This document shows positions 48,567 through 60,090 of a DNA stretch of 64,000 bases, in pieces (position 1 is the stretch's first letter; each line of letters begins with the position of its first letter). Source of the stretch: Paracentrotus lividus. Lineage: Eukaryota > Echinodermata > Echinoidea > Camarodonta > Echinidae. The notes under the pieces were generated by a model, which made no database searches, was not told the DNA's origin, and saw only the letters and a program-made list of their open reading frames with translations. The DNA lies in assembly GCA_940671915.1 (NCBI GenBank), contig CALNVZ010002100.1, positions 9,686,863 through 9,750,862 on the forward strand. The letters are read 5' to 3'. Both the position numbers and the translations under genes were made by a program.

Positions 48567-49781
48567 CAGAGGCGGCGGAACGAATTCAAAAGTGGGGATC
48601 ACAATGAAAAAGGGGCACTTGAGATCAGAGCTATACTGAAAAACGTATTCGGATAGGGAAGGGGTGCGCAGAAAATTTGCCTTTAAATCTCTGCTTTTTA
48701 GAATCTTAATGGTTTTTTTTTTTTTAAGTTCCAAATTTGAGTTAATTGCCCATTGTAGACCCTACTAGTATTTAGTATCCGCAAGCGCGAGCTGAATTTT
48801 TTTAGTTCAAATAGTTGGAGTCAAATTGTTGTTCATTATAGACCCTTTTTAGTACCAGCGAGCGCGAAGCGCGAGCAGAATTTTTTTTTTTTTTTAGTTA
48901 AAGTTTGTAGTTTATTATACAGTTGCTATACAGTCTGTGTCAAATAAAATGGTACAAGTGGAAAACATTTTTCTATAGTATGAAGATTAATCACAGCCTG
49001 CTATTGTGTGGTATTTCCAAAAAGCAGGAAGATCGGACTTTCACCTGCAATTTTGTTCATAACATTTGCTTTTGTAATTTTTGAAATATGACTAGTTTTC
49101 TACAATCAAGAAAAATCCATTTTTCGCACGCCGTCCCATGCCTTTGTGTATAGGTTTCGCATAATGGCCATAAAGTGCTCATTTCGATTTGTTTTTAAGA
49201 AAGCAAATTATACAGAACAAAGCGCATCAGCAAGGAAAATTATTTGGCTTTAATTTGGTACCACATACCATGTACACACATTATTTGAAAATATTTCACA
49301 CCTAAATAATTTTTTTCCGACTGTACCATTTTTTTTGACACAGACTGTATAGACCCAATTTAGTATCCATGTATCCCCCAACCTAGCCAATTCACAACTA
49401 CACCAATGTTTCTGTTTGTCGACAACACCCTTTTGCAAGGTTTGTTTCCAGCAGAGGGCATTGGTTCCAACCTTTTTATACCTATTGTTTGTAGAATTAT
49501 TGCGCGACATCGCATAGCGACCGAACAGGAAAAATTTTGGGTTTTAAAAGAAAAATGGAGAAAAGAAAGGGGCACATTTTAGTATTGAAAGTGCCTCTTT
49601 TCAAAAGGAAAATGTCCATGGACTTTTCAAAGGTCTGAAAGGCTTCTTTTTTTGTATAAAAAGGGCATTTTTGGGCTAAGAAAAGGGGCACTTTTTAGTC
49701 ATGAAAATGGACACTTTTAGGATGGATGAAAAAGTGGGGGCACTGCGGCTCCAGCCCCCCCCCCCAGTTCCGCCGCCTCTG
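48567..49781. mobile_element. hAT-like non-autonomous element, 1.2 kb
   Basis: Ends CAGAGGCGGCGGAACG and GTTCCGCCGCCTCTG. Flanks are CTCATGCA on the left and CTTATGCA on the right, an 8-bp duplication with one mismatch, as expected of hAT insertion. Subterminal AAAGGGGCACTT-type repeats on both sides. A TTTAGTA-TCC..GCGAGCGCGA unit repeats at 48770-48890. Carries a nested element at 48929-49349. No transposase. Confidence 0.87.
48929..49349. mobile_element. Nested mariner-like MITE, 421 bp
   Basis: Ends TACAGTCTGTGTCAAATAAA and TTTTTTTGACACAGACTGTA, with TA on both sides (48927-48928, 49350-49351). Removing it restores TTGCTAGACCC, matching neighbouring CATTATAGACCC units of the host element. 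Its ends resemble those of the 943-bp element at 36868. Confidence 0.87.
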
Positions 49782-50405
49782 CTTATGCATGATTTTAAAA
49801 AGAGTGACACATTCAGAAATTTCCTCATTTCGGTTTGACTCATGGTTTGAATAGCCAATAGAGGGCTCCGTCAAAGGCAACATAATCTTCACATTGAGGA
49901 TGAAGATTTTTGTTTGGTTTCTGCGTGGTCCACAATTATATTTTAGTCTGATCAAAAAGAAGAATTATACATGTTAGACAGACTCAAGGAGGAAATAAAA
50001 TCTTTAAGCTTGAGATGTTGTAAAACTTTTACAATTCGATTTTAAATATTCTTTAAAGTAATATATTACGCAAAATGCAAATTACACAAATAATGAAATT
50101 GCAACTAGGCCTATTCATGATGGGACCAGTTATTTGTCCCTTGCAAACAACCACCCTCTTCATACCTCGCATTCTCTGTTTTTGTGAACTTCCACTCGAG
50201 TTCGTTATCTTCTTGTTCCACACAAGAATAAGAGAGAAAAAAGAAATAGAGAAAAGGGGGAAAATGCGAAAACAAGTCAGGTGCGACATTTTATATTTTT
50301 GTTTAAATGTTTGCCCCTATCGGCCCGGGACGTCGAACTTAAGGGAAATGAATTCTTACTGCATAAGTAAGCAATATACAGTTTACTAGACCAAATCATA
50401 TTTGT

Positions 50406-50574
50406 TTTTCACCAAGTCGTCGGTAAGTTACGAATGACTTTAACAACGACTGGTGATCAGTTCTTGCGCTATTATAATTATATGCATGCGACTAACATAT
50501 CACTCAAGAACATGTCCCAGTCATTCGTAAAATCATTATTCAGTTTGCGAACAACTTGGTGAAACACCCCAGTG
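50406..50574. mobile_element. TTTCACCAAGT palindromic MITE
   Basis: TTTTTCACCAAGTCGTCGG and TTACGAATGACT face GTCATTCGTAAAATC and TTCGCGAACAACTTGGTGAAA-like sequence (AACAACTTGGTGAAAC). About 170 bp, arms diverged. Confidence 0.65.
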
Positions 50575-50764
50575 TCCTGTAACATAAAATACGCAATCAA
50601 TCTTTTACGAATGATCGTAAGTCCATGGCAAACTACACTCTAAACACTGAAGTGCTAATTTCTGGGTGCTCGTATAGTGACTGCACTTGAAGAGCTAAAT
50701 CAGCACCTGAAGTGCTGTTTTAGCGCTTACCCAAGTGCTAATTTATCAACAAAAAAATGTTCAA

Positions 50765-50845
50765 TGTCAGTATGGGATCGAACCGGGTTCACCTAGACAT
50801 GGAAGAGTACCGTTGACGTTACCAATAGACCAACGGAGATCTCTC
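50765..50845 (-). ncRNA. tRNA-like segment (degenerate)
   Basis: On the minus strand: TTGGTCTATTGGTAACG, resembling a tRNA A box, then GAACCCGGTTCGATCCCA, a good B box. Spacing is tRNA-like, but the acceptor stem does not pair. A tRNA-derived or SINE-like remnant rather than a working tRNA gene. Confidence 0.45.
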
Positions 50846-50939
50846 TAACTTGCTTGAATTATGAAATCATTGTAGATAATTATGGCAACTTTGAAGAAAG
50901 TTCATCATGAAACAATATGATCTGATAGCAATCGTGAGA

Positions 50940-51005
50940 TGTGAATTAGTCTAACGTGCTCGTCAGCGCTTCTCATGCAAGGGACCCAGGTTCGAATCCC
51001 AACGA
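50940..51005 (+). ncRNA. tRNA-like segment (degenerate), mirror copy
   Basis: GTGAATTAGTCTAACGTGC, then CCAGGTTCGAATCCCAACG, which contains a perfect GGTTCGAATCC B box. It aligns loosely with the minus-strand copy at 50765-50845. The T stem pairs poorly, so function as tRNA is unlikely. Confidence 0.45.
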
Positions 51006-51719
51006 AGTCACGCCGTTTTTGCCCATTTTTGCTGAAAGTTCAGCTCACGTGAAAGTGCTAAAACAGCACTTTGAGTGCAGTTAAACAACACTTTGATTGC
51101 AGTCACTGTACAAGCTCTTAAAAAGTGCCGATATCAGCCTCTGAAGAGCTAAAAACAGCACTTCAGTTTTTAGAGTGTATGTATTAATGAGACACAATTG
51201 ATTATAAGATTGATTGTATCTCTTTATGTTACAGGGCACAGGTGTCATGATTATTCCCAAGCTGTATAAGGGTGCACCCACTGATGTCTAATTACAATTA
51301 TATAACTAATAGAGATTAGTGGGCGCGCGCACCACAGGCAAAAGTTCAAGTTTAGGGTTTCAAGAAGGTTTTAGGATAAGGGTATATCGATTGGGTAAGC
51401 TTTATCTTTGTCAGTGCGAAGGTAGACATCCGGAGCAAAATATAGGTCGTATAATCGTATTACATACATATGGTACATTATTCAAACACCCACTTGATGT
51501 ATAAATACACTTACAATTTCTCATATATTTCGATTATAAATATGCCAATTACAAGACTAATCTTAAGCTTAAGACAGGATACAACATGAAGATGATGTAT
51601 GACATAAACTAATAATCAAATTTTCATATACAAGGATTCAGTCATGTGTTGATCCTTTCGGAAATCCAAGGAGATAACTTTTGATATTTTACAGTACCAA
51701 AAATAGGTAAATCTTTTTT

Positions 51720-51835
51720 ATTGCTTCTTCTTTTTCTCTCGCTCCACGTACTTCTCTTTCTTCCTTTCTCTCTCCACACCCTCTTACTTTCTCTCTCCCC
51801 CTCTCTCTCTCCCTGTCTCTCACACAGAAACACCC
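51720..51835. repeat. CT-rich low-complexity tract
   Basis: CTCTCTCCCCCTCTCTCTC-type pyrimidine sequence. Nothing else is seen between 51180 and 51960 apart from AT-rich unique sequence. Confidence 0.75.
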
Positions 51836-51967
51836 ACCCCCTCTTCTTTCATATCCATATCAGAATCTGCATTCATCACTCCTCTCTAATTCTCGATTTA
51901 TCTGATTATTCGTAAGAGAATAAATTATTGTGAAAGGTGTCTTACATCACATGCAGTTTTAGGGTTC

Positions 51968-51969
<2 letters not shown>

Positions 51970-52021
<52 letters not shown>

Positions 52022-52054
52022 ATTATAATAATATATATATATATATATATATAA
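51970..52054. repeat. (TA)n microsatellite
   Basis: Long ATATAT run with a short TCTATTATAATA break. Confidence 0.93.
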
Positions 52055-52259
52055 AAGAATTTTACTATTCTCAAGAGTACCCCGGCGTTGGAGACGATCT
52101 GAACCAATAATGAAAATATAACCGAATGTTTGTTATTGGTATTGATAAGCAAATACACAGTTTTAGTGAATCCGAGTCTCTGGAGTCGCTCTGGAGTCGC
52201 AGAGTCTTCGCGACGTCTCACGAATCGCGGAAATAATCTAAAATGTTCAAATTTGAAAA

Positions 52260-52267
<8 letters not shown>

Positions 52268-52338
<71 letters not shown>
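52268..52338. repeat. (TA)n microsatellite
   Basis: About 34 TA dinucleotides after an A-run. 52340-52910 is AT-rich and featureless. Confidence 0.94.
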
Positions 52339-52340
<2 letters not shown>

Positions 52341-52919
52341 CATATTTATGAGATTACAAAAGTGATAGCGGACAACATAGTAGTAATATTAAAACAAGAA
52401 CAAAATTAGTTGTATAGAAAATAAAAATGACAAATTTTAGAACATAAAAAAAAACGAAGTCACATGTTGATAAATAAAACATAACCATAACAGATTTCAA
52501 TATCAGATGGTAAAAACAATGCATGCATTAATGACACCTTTCTCATCATAACAAATTATGCAGCTGTGTCTGGAATAAAGTCTTTAATTCAATTCAATAA
52601 ACACTTTTCAGTCAATTAAAACAAAAATAATGATAGACAAGACTGTACCGGCTATATGGTGACTCATAATTACAGTAATATCATACTTTATTCATCAGCC
52701 ATTTGTTTATATCCAAAGGGGGAAAAAATATGAAAACGATAGCTTGCCACTTGGGAATTAGAGCCAAAAAACGCCTCTCCCTAAAATAAGATGTGCTCTT
52801 GATTTAGGGATCGCGTGCGAAAGAGGGCACGGGACCAACATGGGAGGAAAAGGAGGAGGAAGTAATTCGTGTAAACTTCGCACTCTATTAAACCAACCCG
52901 GTGAAACATGGCGTGGTGA

Positions 52920-53055
52920 TGTGAAAGCAGGGGTTTCCAGAGAGGGGGCGGAGAGAGAGGTTGAAGAGAGGAGTTGAAGAGATGGTTAGAGAGAGAGCGA
53001 ATTGAGAGGGTATGAAGAGAGAGGGTGACAGAGACGGGGGTTGGGAAGGGGGGGG
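52920..53055 (+). repeat. Purine-rich tract, left part
   Basis: GAGAGAGAGGTTGAAGAGAG-type sequence. The same kind of sequence resumes at 55049, suggesting one purine tract split by the TTAA elements in between. Confidence 0.65.
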
Positions 53056-53614
53056 TTAAAGAACTCCTCCGGGCGGGAGTTTGTAAAATCTAAAAAGCAC
53101 AACACTGAAAATTTCATCAAAATCGGATAAGAAATAACAAAGTTATGAATTTTCTTAGGTATTGAATTTTTAAGGAAACAGTTCTTGGAATATTCAAATT
53201 GGCAAACTGATGATGTCACAGTCCCCCTACTTTCTTTGTATTTTTATTGTATGAAATAACAATTATCAAGATTTTCTGCCCCAAGGACATAAAAACAAAG
53301 ATTAATCGTTGCGGAATGTTCAAGGTCACAAGTGCTTTTACTTATTTCAGTATAAGAGGGATATATTTTCTAAATAGGATTTCATATAATATAATACACA
53401 AGAAGTAGGGGGACTGTGACATCATCAGTTTGCTCATTTGAATATTCAAATATTCATGAGACAATGCGAAGAACTGTTTTACGAAAAAAAATTCAATACC
53501 TAAAAAATGCATAATTTTGTTATTTTTCATCCGATTTTATAGAAATTTTGTGCTTGTTAAATTTTTACTTTACTTTACAAAACTTTTTAATTTCAGTCCA
53601 GAGTCCTCCTTTAA
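53056..53614. mobile_element. 0.56 kb TTAA-flanked MITE (AAAGGA family)
   Basis: TTAAAGAACTCCTCCGGGCG at the left; the right end reads GTCCAGAGTCCTCCTTTAA. Arms share AAAATTTCATCAAAATCGGA and TGATGATGTCACAGTCCCCC with the 1.7 kb element at 26061. Its right TTAA is shared with the next element. Confidence 0.85.
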
Positions 53615-55048
53615 AGGGGAAGTTCACTCTAGAATTTTATTTGTTTTGAAAATTGCAGAAAAATGAAAGAAAAATATGAGTGAAAGTTTGAAGAAAATCG
53701 AGCAAAAAATAGCGAAGTTATTAATATTTAAAGTTTTGATTCTGTGACGTCACATTCGAGCAGCTCTCCCATGTGTTGTGTATGGAAATTCCATAATTTG
53801 TATTTTCAGGGTTCTTGGTAAAAGAATGGGTCAATTTGATAAAGGCATGTATGTGAGCACAGTTTTGATGATATATCAACCGCACAGGTGAAATAATTAA
53901 TATTCTTCTGAAAAAAATGACACTTTGTGGAATTTCCATACACAACACATTGGAGAGCAGCTCGCACGTGACGTGACATAATCAAAACTTAAAATATTCG
54001 TAACTTCGTTATTTTTTGGTCGATTTTCTTCAAACCTTCACTCTTATTTTTCTTTTATTTTTCTACATTTTTCAACATATCAATTCTACTCTATGTAAAA
54101 TGTAAAGTTAACGTATACCAATGTGTGGCATTAAATCGTAACTAAACAAGGCGGGTCCATTATCTATGAGGCCAGACGCAACAAAGAGACGTTGGATATA
54201 CGGCTGAAAAGCGCAGAATCTATACAGCTGGCTGCAATAACAAAAACTCGCGTAAGAAGACTTCCCTGCATTCGAATGGTATCGCCCGTCCGGTGATGGA
54301 GCAAATACTGCGAGGAGGTGAAAGAAATTTATGAACTTTTCTCATGGTTTTAATTAGTAGATGCTTCAGACTAGATGGAGGAAAAAGACATTTTGGAAAG
54401 CCTATAACATGATTGTGCTGAAGTTGTAATCAGAACCTGTATTTTACATAGATTGATGCTCCAAACCAAGAGATCTCGCCAAGACGCCGTTCGCATTATT
54501 TTCTATGCGATATGCATGTGATTTGCGTAAACATTGACCAATCGAGAAAAAAAATCTCTTTTAATAGTTCAAAGTGACAGGACTTTTTTTTAATCAATTG
54601 AAATAAATATACCATTAATGGAAAGCTGAGAATCCAACCTTTTAAAAACCGTGTGATCATTAAAGTGTAATATAATTATGCGTCATTGAGGAGCAAGACT
54701 TTGAAGCGCATGAGCTGTTCTGGGCTCAAAATTGGCCATATTGTACAGGAATATGTTCTGACCAGGCTTTCGAATTGATTCAAGTGACAGGACTTTTTTT
54801 TCCCTTTGCAATAGGTTATCCCTATTTCTGAAAAAGTCAGACTGTGAGCGTACTCAATCAAATTGATCATTTCTTTGAAAGGGTAGTTGCTCGCCACAAT
54901 AAAGAAAATAAAGTGAAAAACTGTCCAAAAACAGAAAAAGTAAATGGGAGCGTTCGCTTTGAGTAGAATGGTAGCGCCCTCTATCTCTTAAGTTTACAAC
55001 TAGAATTGATATGAACCAAGAAAATTTCAGTGTGAACTTCCCCTTTAA
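53611..55048. mobile_element. 1.44 kb TTAA-flanked element (AGGGGAAGTTCAC family)
   Basis: TTAAAGGGGAAGTTCACTCT at the left, AGTGTGAACTTCCCCTTTAA at the right. An internal palindrome (about 53627-54095) pairs GTGAAAGTTTGAAGAAAATCG and the TTCCATACACAACACAT block. A further insert of unknown nature seems to occupy 54100-54960 between the palindrome and the right end. Ends of this kind are very common in marine deuterostome genomes. Confidence 0.82.
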
Positions 55049-55380
55049 AGAAATAGGGTCGGGAGAAAGGGAATGGGGAGAGGGGTGGAGTGAGAGGGGA
55101 TAATGAGAGAGGGGTGGGAGAGAGGGATTAGAAAGGGGGAAATGGGAGTGGGATAGGGGTTGGAGAGAGGCGTACCCGGGAGAGAGAGAGAGAGAGAGGG
55201 GATGAAGAGAGTGATAAGAACGAGGGATGGTATAGAGAGAGAATAAGGAAAGGGGAGAGGGGTTAAAAAAAAGGGCGATAGATAGAGGGGCTGGAAGGAG
55301 GGGTTTGGGAGTGTGGAATTGGATAGAGGGGTTGCAATTGGGAAGGAGGGGATATTTGGGAGTGCTAAGGGAGGTCAATA
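55049..55380 (+). repeat. Purine-rich tract, right part
   Basis: GGGAGAGAGGGATTAGAAAGG-type sequence over 330 bases, continuing the tract seen before 53056. The minus-strand Pro/Ser/Leu-rich reading of 176 codons through it is composition-driven. Confidence 0.7.
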
Positions 55381-56504
55381 GCACCTGTTTGAGTGGAAAC
55401 TGTCTAATGTAGTAATATATTAGTGTCCTTCGATAAATCCATCAGCAGGTGGATTTGCATGTATTATCATACAATATAGAACAAACGATATATCATCAAT
55501 AAAACAGTCAATTGATTTAGAGACGCAGGTGATTACCAATTAATTTGCTATAATTCGATCCTTCATATTTATGACCCTAGATGATTGATCTTGGATACCT
55601 AAAGTAAATTTAATTTTGAACGGATCTGCCATTTTTTCAATGAAATCGACATGCTTGTATTCGTTCAGGATTTTGAGGCAGAAAAGTTTAATTCTATGGC
55701 AGAAAAAAAAAGTAGAAAGGTCACTAGTCTTTCGTTTTTTCTTTTAAGTTTCTTTTTAAGTTTAAACCTTCTGTTTTTCAGAAATACTGAGAACCACATG
55801 CATAGGAGGGGAATGGTGTACTTGTAGTCGAAGTTTATAAAAATGAAGAAAATGTATTTTTCATCAGACTTCATGACCATAAAATTGGTGTTCATAACTG
55901 TTCACAGTCAAGTTTTGAAATCCACATAAAACCAGTTGTTCGCCATGTTTTTGATTATTTTTCTTAGTTTAGAATGTTTTATATTCTAATCAATCATAAT
56001 AAAAGATGACATAATATATTCACAAAATATGTCAAAGAAAAAGAGAAAAGTCACAGTCAATTTAGATTGAAATGATTCATGTTAATAATTTGGTTATAGC
56101 TATTCCATCTTCTAAGATGGAATAGTTAAGTTTTTTTTTTTTTTGTAATGTTATTTTGGAACATTCACAAATGTGTATTTTCATTGCCAGGTTGTTTTCA
56201 CTATTCATCAATGTTCAGAGATGACTTAATGAATTACATGTTCACAAGCTATGAGCATGATGAGTGATAACACAGTACTATTTGCTCAATAAATGGGAAA
56301 AGGTAGGAATTTCCAAATGTACAATATTATGTTGACAAAAATCTCGCCAAAGGACTTTCGATATTATTCATACATTCTTTCTTTCATCATTTTGTGCTCT
56401 TGTATTATATTCTTTATCTTTCTTCCTTCTTTTTCATCTTTCCTCATTTTGGTATTGTCTGTATTTGTGTGTGTGTAATATATCTGTAGCATCTACTTTT
56501 CACA
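55381..56504. other. Intergenic, nothing recognised
   Basis: AT-rich. A small hairpin CTATTCCATCTTCTAAGATGGAATAG lies at 56100-56126 (20-base limit aside, arms CTATTCCATCTT and AAGATGGAATAG). No gene. Confidence 0.6.
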
Positions 56505-57237
56505 CTGAAAATAACAGTGATATAGTACTATAATTTATTATAATTTTATAAAGAAGGCTTTACCCACATGACCCATATGCATTGAAATTAACAAAAAAAA
56601 TCAACAATGTATGTGATTGTAAATTTGTTTTATCACATAAAAAGAAAGAAAAACAAACAAACAAAATTTCCACTGTAATGTCGTCAATATCAATAAATTA
56701 GGTATGCCCAATACTTTGTAGATCTTTAAATAAAAGTATCTCAAATCCCCCGATTATAATTTGTCCTTATTGTGAATTAATTGAAACAATGGCATCATCT
56801 GTCAAGTTGAGATAACTATTTATTATGTCATTATCATTCATCCTCTTTTAATCAATGGTATGAGTGAAAATAACAGTAATATAGTACTATAATTTATTAT
56901 AATTTTATAAATTTATTATAATTTTATAAAGAAGGCTTTACCCATATGCATTGAAATAATAAAAAAAAAAATCAACAATGTATGTGATTGTAAATTTGTT
57001 TTATCACATAAAAAGAAAGAAAAACAAACAAAATTTCCACTGTAATGTCGTCAATATCAATAAATTAGGTATGCCCAATACTTTGTATGTAGAGCTTTAA
57101 ATAAAAGTATCTCAAATCCCCCGATTATAATTTGTCTTTATTGTGAATTAATTGAAACAATGGCATCATCTGTCAAGTTGAGATAACTATTCATTATGTC
57201 ATTTATCATTCATCCTCTTTTAATCAATGGCATGAGT
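56505..57237 (+). repeat. Tandem duplication, two units of about 365 bp
   Basis: TGAAAATAACAGTGATATAG (56505) recurs as TGAAAATAACAGTAATATAG at 56865. The units agree through AAGAAGGCTTTACCC, TCAACAATGTATGTGATTG, ATTAGGTATGCCCAATAC and GTCAAGTTGAGATAACTAT. Differences are few: an internal 19-20 base duplication in unit 2 (TTTATTATAATTTTATA) and small deletions. A recent duplication. Confidence 0.92.
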
Positions 57238-57337
57238 GTGTTATAAATAATCGCACCGACAAAGAATGAGTGATTCTTATCAAATCGTGTTAATCAACCA
57301 TACTTTGATTATAAAGGATACACGCAGTACATGTTCA

Positions 57338-57464
57338 TTAAAGGGGAAGTCCGGACCCGAATTAAGGTGTTTGTATCAAGAGCAGAAAAATTATAAAAAG
57401 AGATAAAAAAAAAAATGGAAGAGAACCGGACTAATAATAAGAAAGTTATGAATATCTTAACGAT

Positions 57465-57520
<56 letters not shown>

Positions 57521-59175
57521 GATAACAAAAAAATTTAAAAAATTTGATCGCTATATGAAATTGGCAACAGCTGTGATGTCATAGGTGCACTTCTTGCTAT
57601 GCGTGTTCTATATTGTACTATGATAAATTTTCACTTTATTTGTTATGAAACTGTTTTCCTCATAACTTTGCCCAAGTTATATTGATGGCAATATGCTATT
57701 GCATCTATACAAATATTGTAAAATCAGCATCCCATCTATAAATACAAAAAACAAAGATTTTAAGTAGGTTTTCAGGATAAAAAGAAGATATTCATGAAAT
57801 GTGAAATTCATGAAAAATATCACTTTTCTTTTGATATGTCATTATAATTTCTTATTATATAAAAATGCATAACTGCAATAACATATTTCCAGCAATTCAA
57901 CTATGGGGAAATTATGAGCAAAACTTTATCTTGACAAATAAAGTGAAGATTTATGATAAAATAATATAAAACATATTTGGCAAGTAGTGCACCTATGACA
58001 TCACAGATTTGCGACTGTGTTGCCAATTTGGTATAGGGCAAGTCCACGCTATTTGTTCCCGAGATGGTGATTTTTCGACTTTTTGACCATTTTTTAGTCA
58101 AGTGTGTCAATGGGTTTGTAAATGTATACATAAGTGTCATATATCACATAAAGAGTATGAAATGAACTTAATGCAAATGAGGTCAAAAAGTCATTTACGG
58201 TCATATGACGTCACAAGGTCATTGATATTCATGAAAAAATATATAAAATGCATTAAAAATGCTATTTTCAACCATTTAAAAAAGAGGTTGTCAAGGAGTA
58301 CAACCAAAAAGTAAGTATTTTCTGTTTTTATATTTTCTTGGCTAAGTCTGGTGAAAATATCACGAGCTATAGCACATAGCTTTCCATATTTTTAGATTTA
58401 AAATATTCAGGTCTCAGAAATAGTCTCACAAAAGTTACTGAGCTGATGTAAAATCATACATTTTTATTACCCACCCTCCCACCTTTAGAAATGAAACAAA
58501 ATAAGTTTTTCTTACATTATGTTTTGTATTATGTTTCTTTTGTTTTATCAAAGAGATTTTTTAAAAAGATTTGGCTACACCAATTGTTTAATAAAAAATA
58601 TAAAGGGAATAATTGTCCCTTGTTTACTGTCCCGTTGTTACCTGACATAGTTTTTAAAACTTGACCTTTGCCAGAAAATCGAAGTTGTATTAACGTTAAA
58701 ATTTGTCATTACAATGTTTATTACATGTTAAGAGGGTATGACTCTGCAAATTTAGATCTACTTTTATAATTCAGAGTTATATGTGAACAAAGTCAAATTT
58801 GAAAACACCATTTTGTGCGGTCCCGTTTGTTACCGACGAATAAATGATCATAAATTAATTATAATTGAGTTTTTACAACTATTTTTTATGTTTTTGTTGA
58901 CATTCTTAGTACCTTCAGGATATACCAAAAGGATTGAGATTTCATTTAAGATTTTTCAAACAAGCCCTATTTTTGGCTCTGAATGTCCCGTTTGTTACCG
59001 CGCAAAATAACTTGGACTTGCCCTATAGTAATCCAATTTTTTTTGGCATTGTAAAGATATTCATAACTTTTTTTATCATTAGTCCGATTATCTTCAAACT
59101 CTTTTTGATCTGTTTTTCTAAATTAATTTGCTTTTTATAATATCAAATTATTTTGGGTCCGGACTTCCCCTTTAA
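57338..59175. mobile_element. 1.84 kb TTAA-flanked element (AGGGGAAGTCCGGACCC family)
   Basis: TTAAAGGGGAAGTCCGGACC at the left, GGTCCGGACTTCCCCTTTAA at the right. An internal inverted pair (TTGGCAACAGCTGTGATGTC near 57560, GACATCACAGATTTGCG near 57998) shows the original element was a long hairpin. Contains a pure A-run (about 57468-57518) and a nested element at 58034-59025. Confidence 0.87.
58034..59025. mobile_element. Nested TA-flanked element, 0.99 kb
   Basis: Ends TAGGGCAAGTCCACG and ACTTGGACTTGCCCTA, with TA at 58032-58033 and 59026-59027. GTCCCGTTTGTTACC-type phrases occur three times (58629, 58817, 58985) and the left end has TTTGTTCCCGAG in the complement-like position. It splits the inverted repeat of the host TTAA element. 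No transposase. Confidence 0.82.
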
Positions 59176-60025
59176 GTCCTTGGCCCAGAATGTTCTCGGG
59201 GAATCATGAGATTTATATCATCAACAAATCACATCCATTCAGCTTCTCTAAATCTTGATATCTTAATACGGATGAAGATGGGTCGGCGCCCTTGAGACCA
59301 TTCATTAAACATTTACTAGGAATAGGGCACACAGCCAAGTTACTGGGAAGACAGAGTTTATGAGACTGCTGGGGAGGGCTTCCTTTGATAAAATGTAACT
59401 TTGAAGGGGATGTGCAGGGGATGTTCACAGCTCTTCCCAAAGTCATGGTACTTTCCCTATCCAACTATTCACATTCTTAGCTGACACGTCTTTCGTCTTA
59501 TCAATCGCTTAACAATCAAAAGTCATAATGAGAAAGAAATGCCATCTTGGTTGTAATCTGTTTTTAATGTTTGTAATTTGAGTAGGCTGTGGGCTCCTGA
59601 CGCGTCTCTTGTTATCTCTATGTAATAGTCATAACACATGTCCCCTGTGGATGTCTCTCATCAAGTTTGTCGAGACACGAGGGAAGTTCATTTTCATTCA
59701 GACTGCGACAAACCGACGTGACTGATGACAACATCCAATTAGTCTTGAAAAATGATTCCAAAAATGTCAACAAAATATATCCTGGAGTCAAAGTAGTTCT
59801 TAAAGAAAATAAGAACACAACTTTTTAGACTTTCATTCTACAAGATCTATGAGTAAGTCTGAATTAGTCAACTAGCTTAATATAATAATTTTGTAGAAAT
59901 ATCAACATTGCCTTTGAGCATTTGAGAGTTTGATGGTAGTAGGACGGATGGATGTACATGGAGTACGGTTCTCTGTGCACCAGAACTTCCAGAACTTTAC
60001 ACCAGAACTTTACTTCTTTTGTTGG

Positions 60026-60028
<3 letters not shown>
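59176..60028. other. Intergenic, nothing recognised
   Basis: Moderate GC, some open frames on the minus strand (59213-59464 and 59618-59818) without family similarity or supporting splice sites. No claim made. Confidence 0.5.
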
Positions 60029-60079
<51 letters not shown>

Positions 60080-60090
60080 GGGGGGGGGGC
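60029..60090. repeat. T-run followed by G-run
   Basis: About 48 T then about 10 G. Low complexity. Confidence 0.95.

Larger units (their letters stand above)
50634..51179. mobile_element. TACACTCTAAA element carrying two tRNA-like segments
   Basis: Left end TACACTCTAAACACTGAAGT, right end ACTTCAGTTTTTAGAGTGTA, plus repeated AGTGCTGTTTTAGC motifs on both arms. Each arm contains a tRNA-like block in opposite orientation (50765-50845 minus, 50940-51005 plus), so these lie within the inverted repeat. TA at each tip may be the target duplication. No protein-coding frame. Confidence 0.72.

Noticed and set aside
54854..55384. 176-codon minus-strand Pro/Ser/Leu-rich reading
   Set aside because: Follows a purine-rich tract; no start context, splice site or family motif.
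59213..59818. Minus-strand frames of 66-83 codons
   Set aside because: No similarity to a known family and no splice context; left unannotated.
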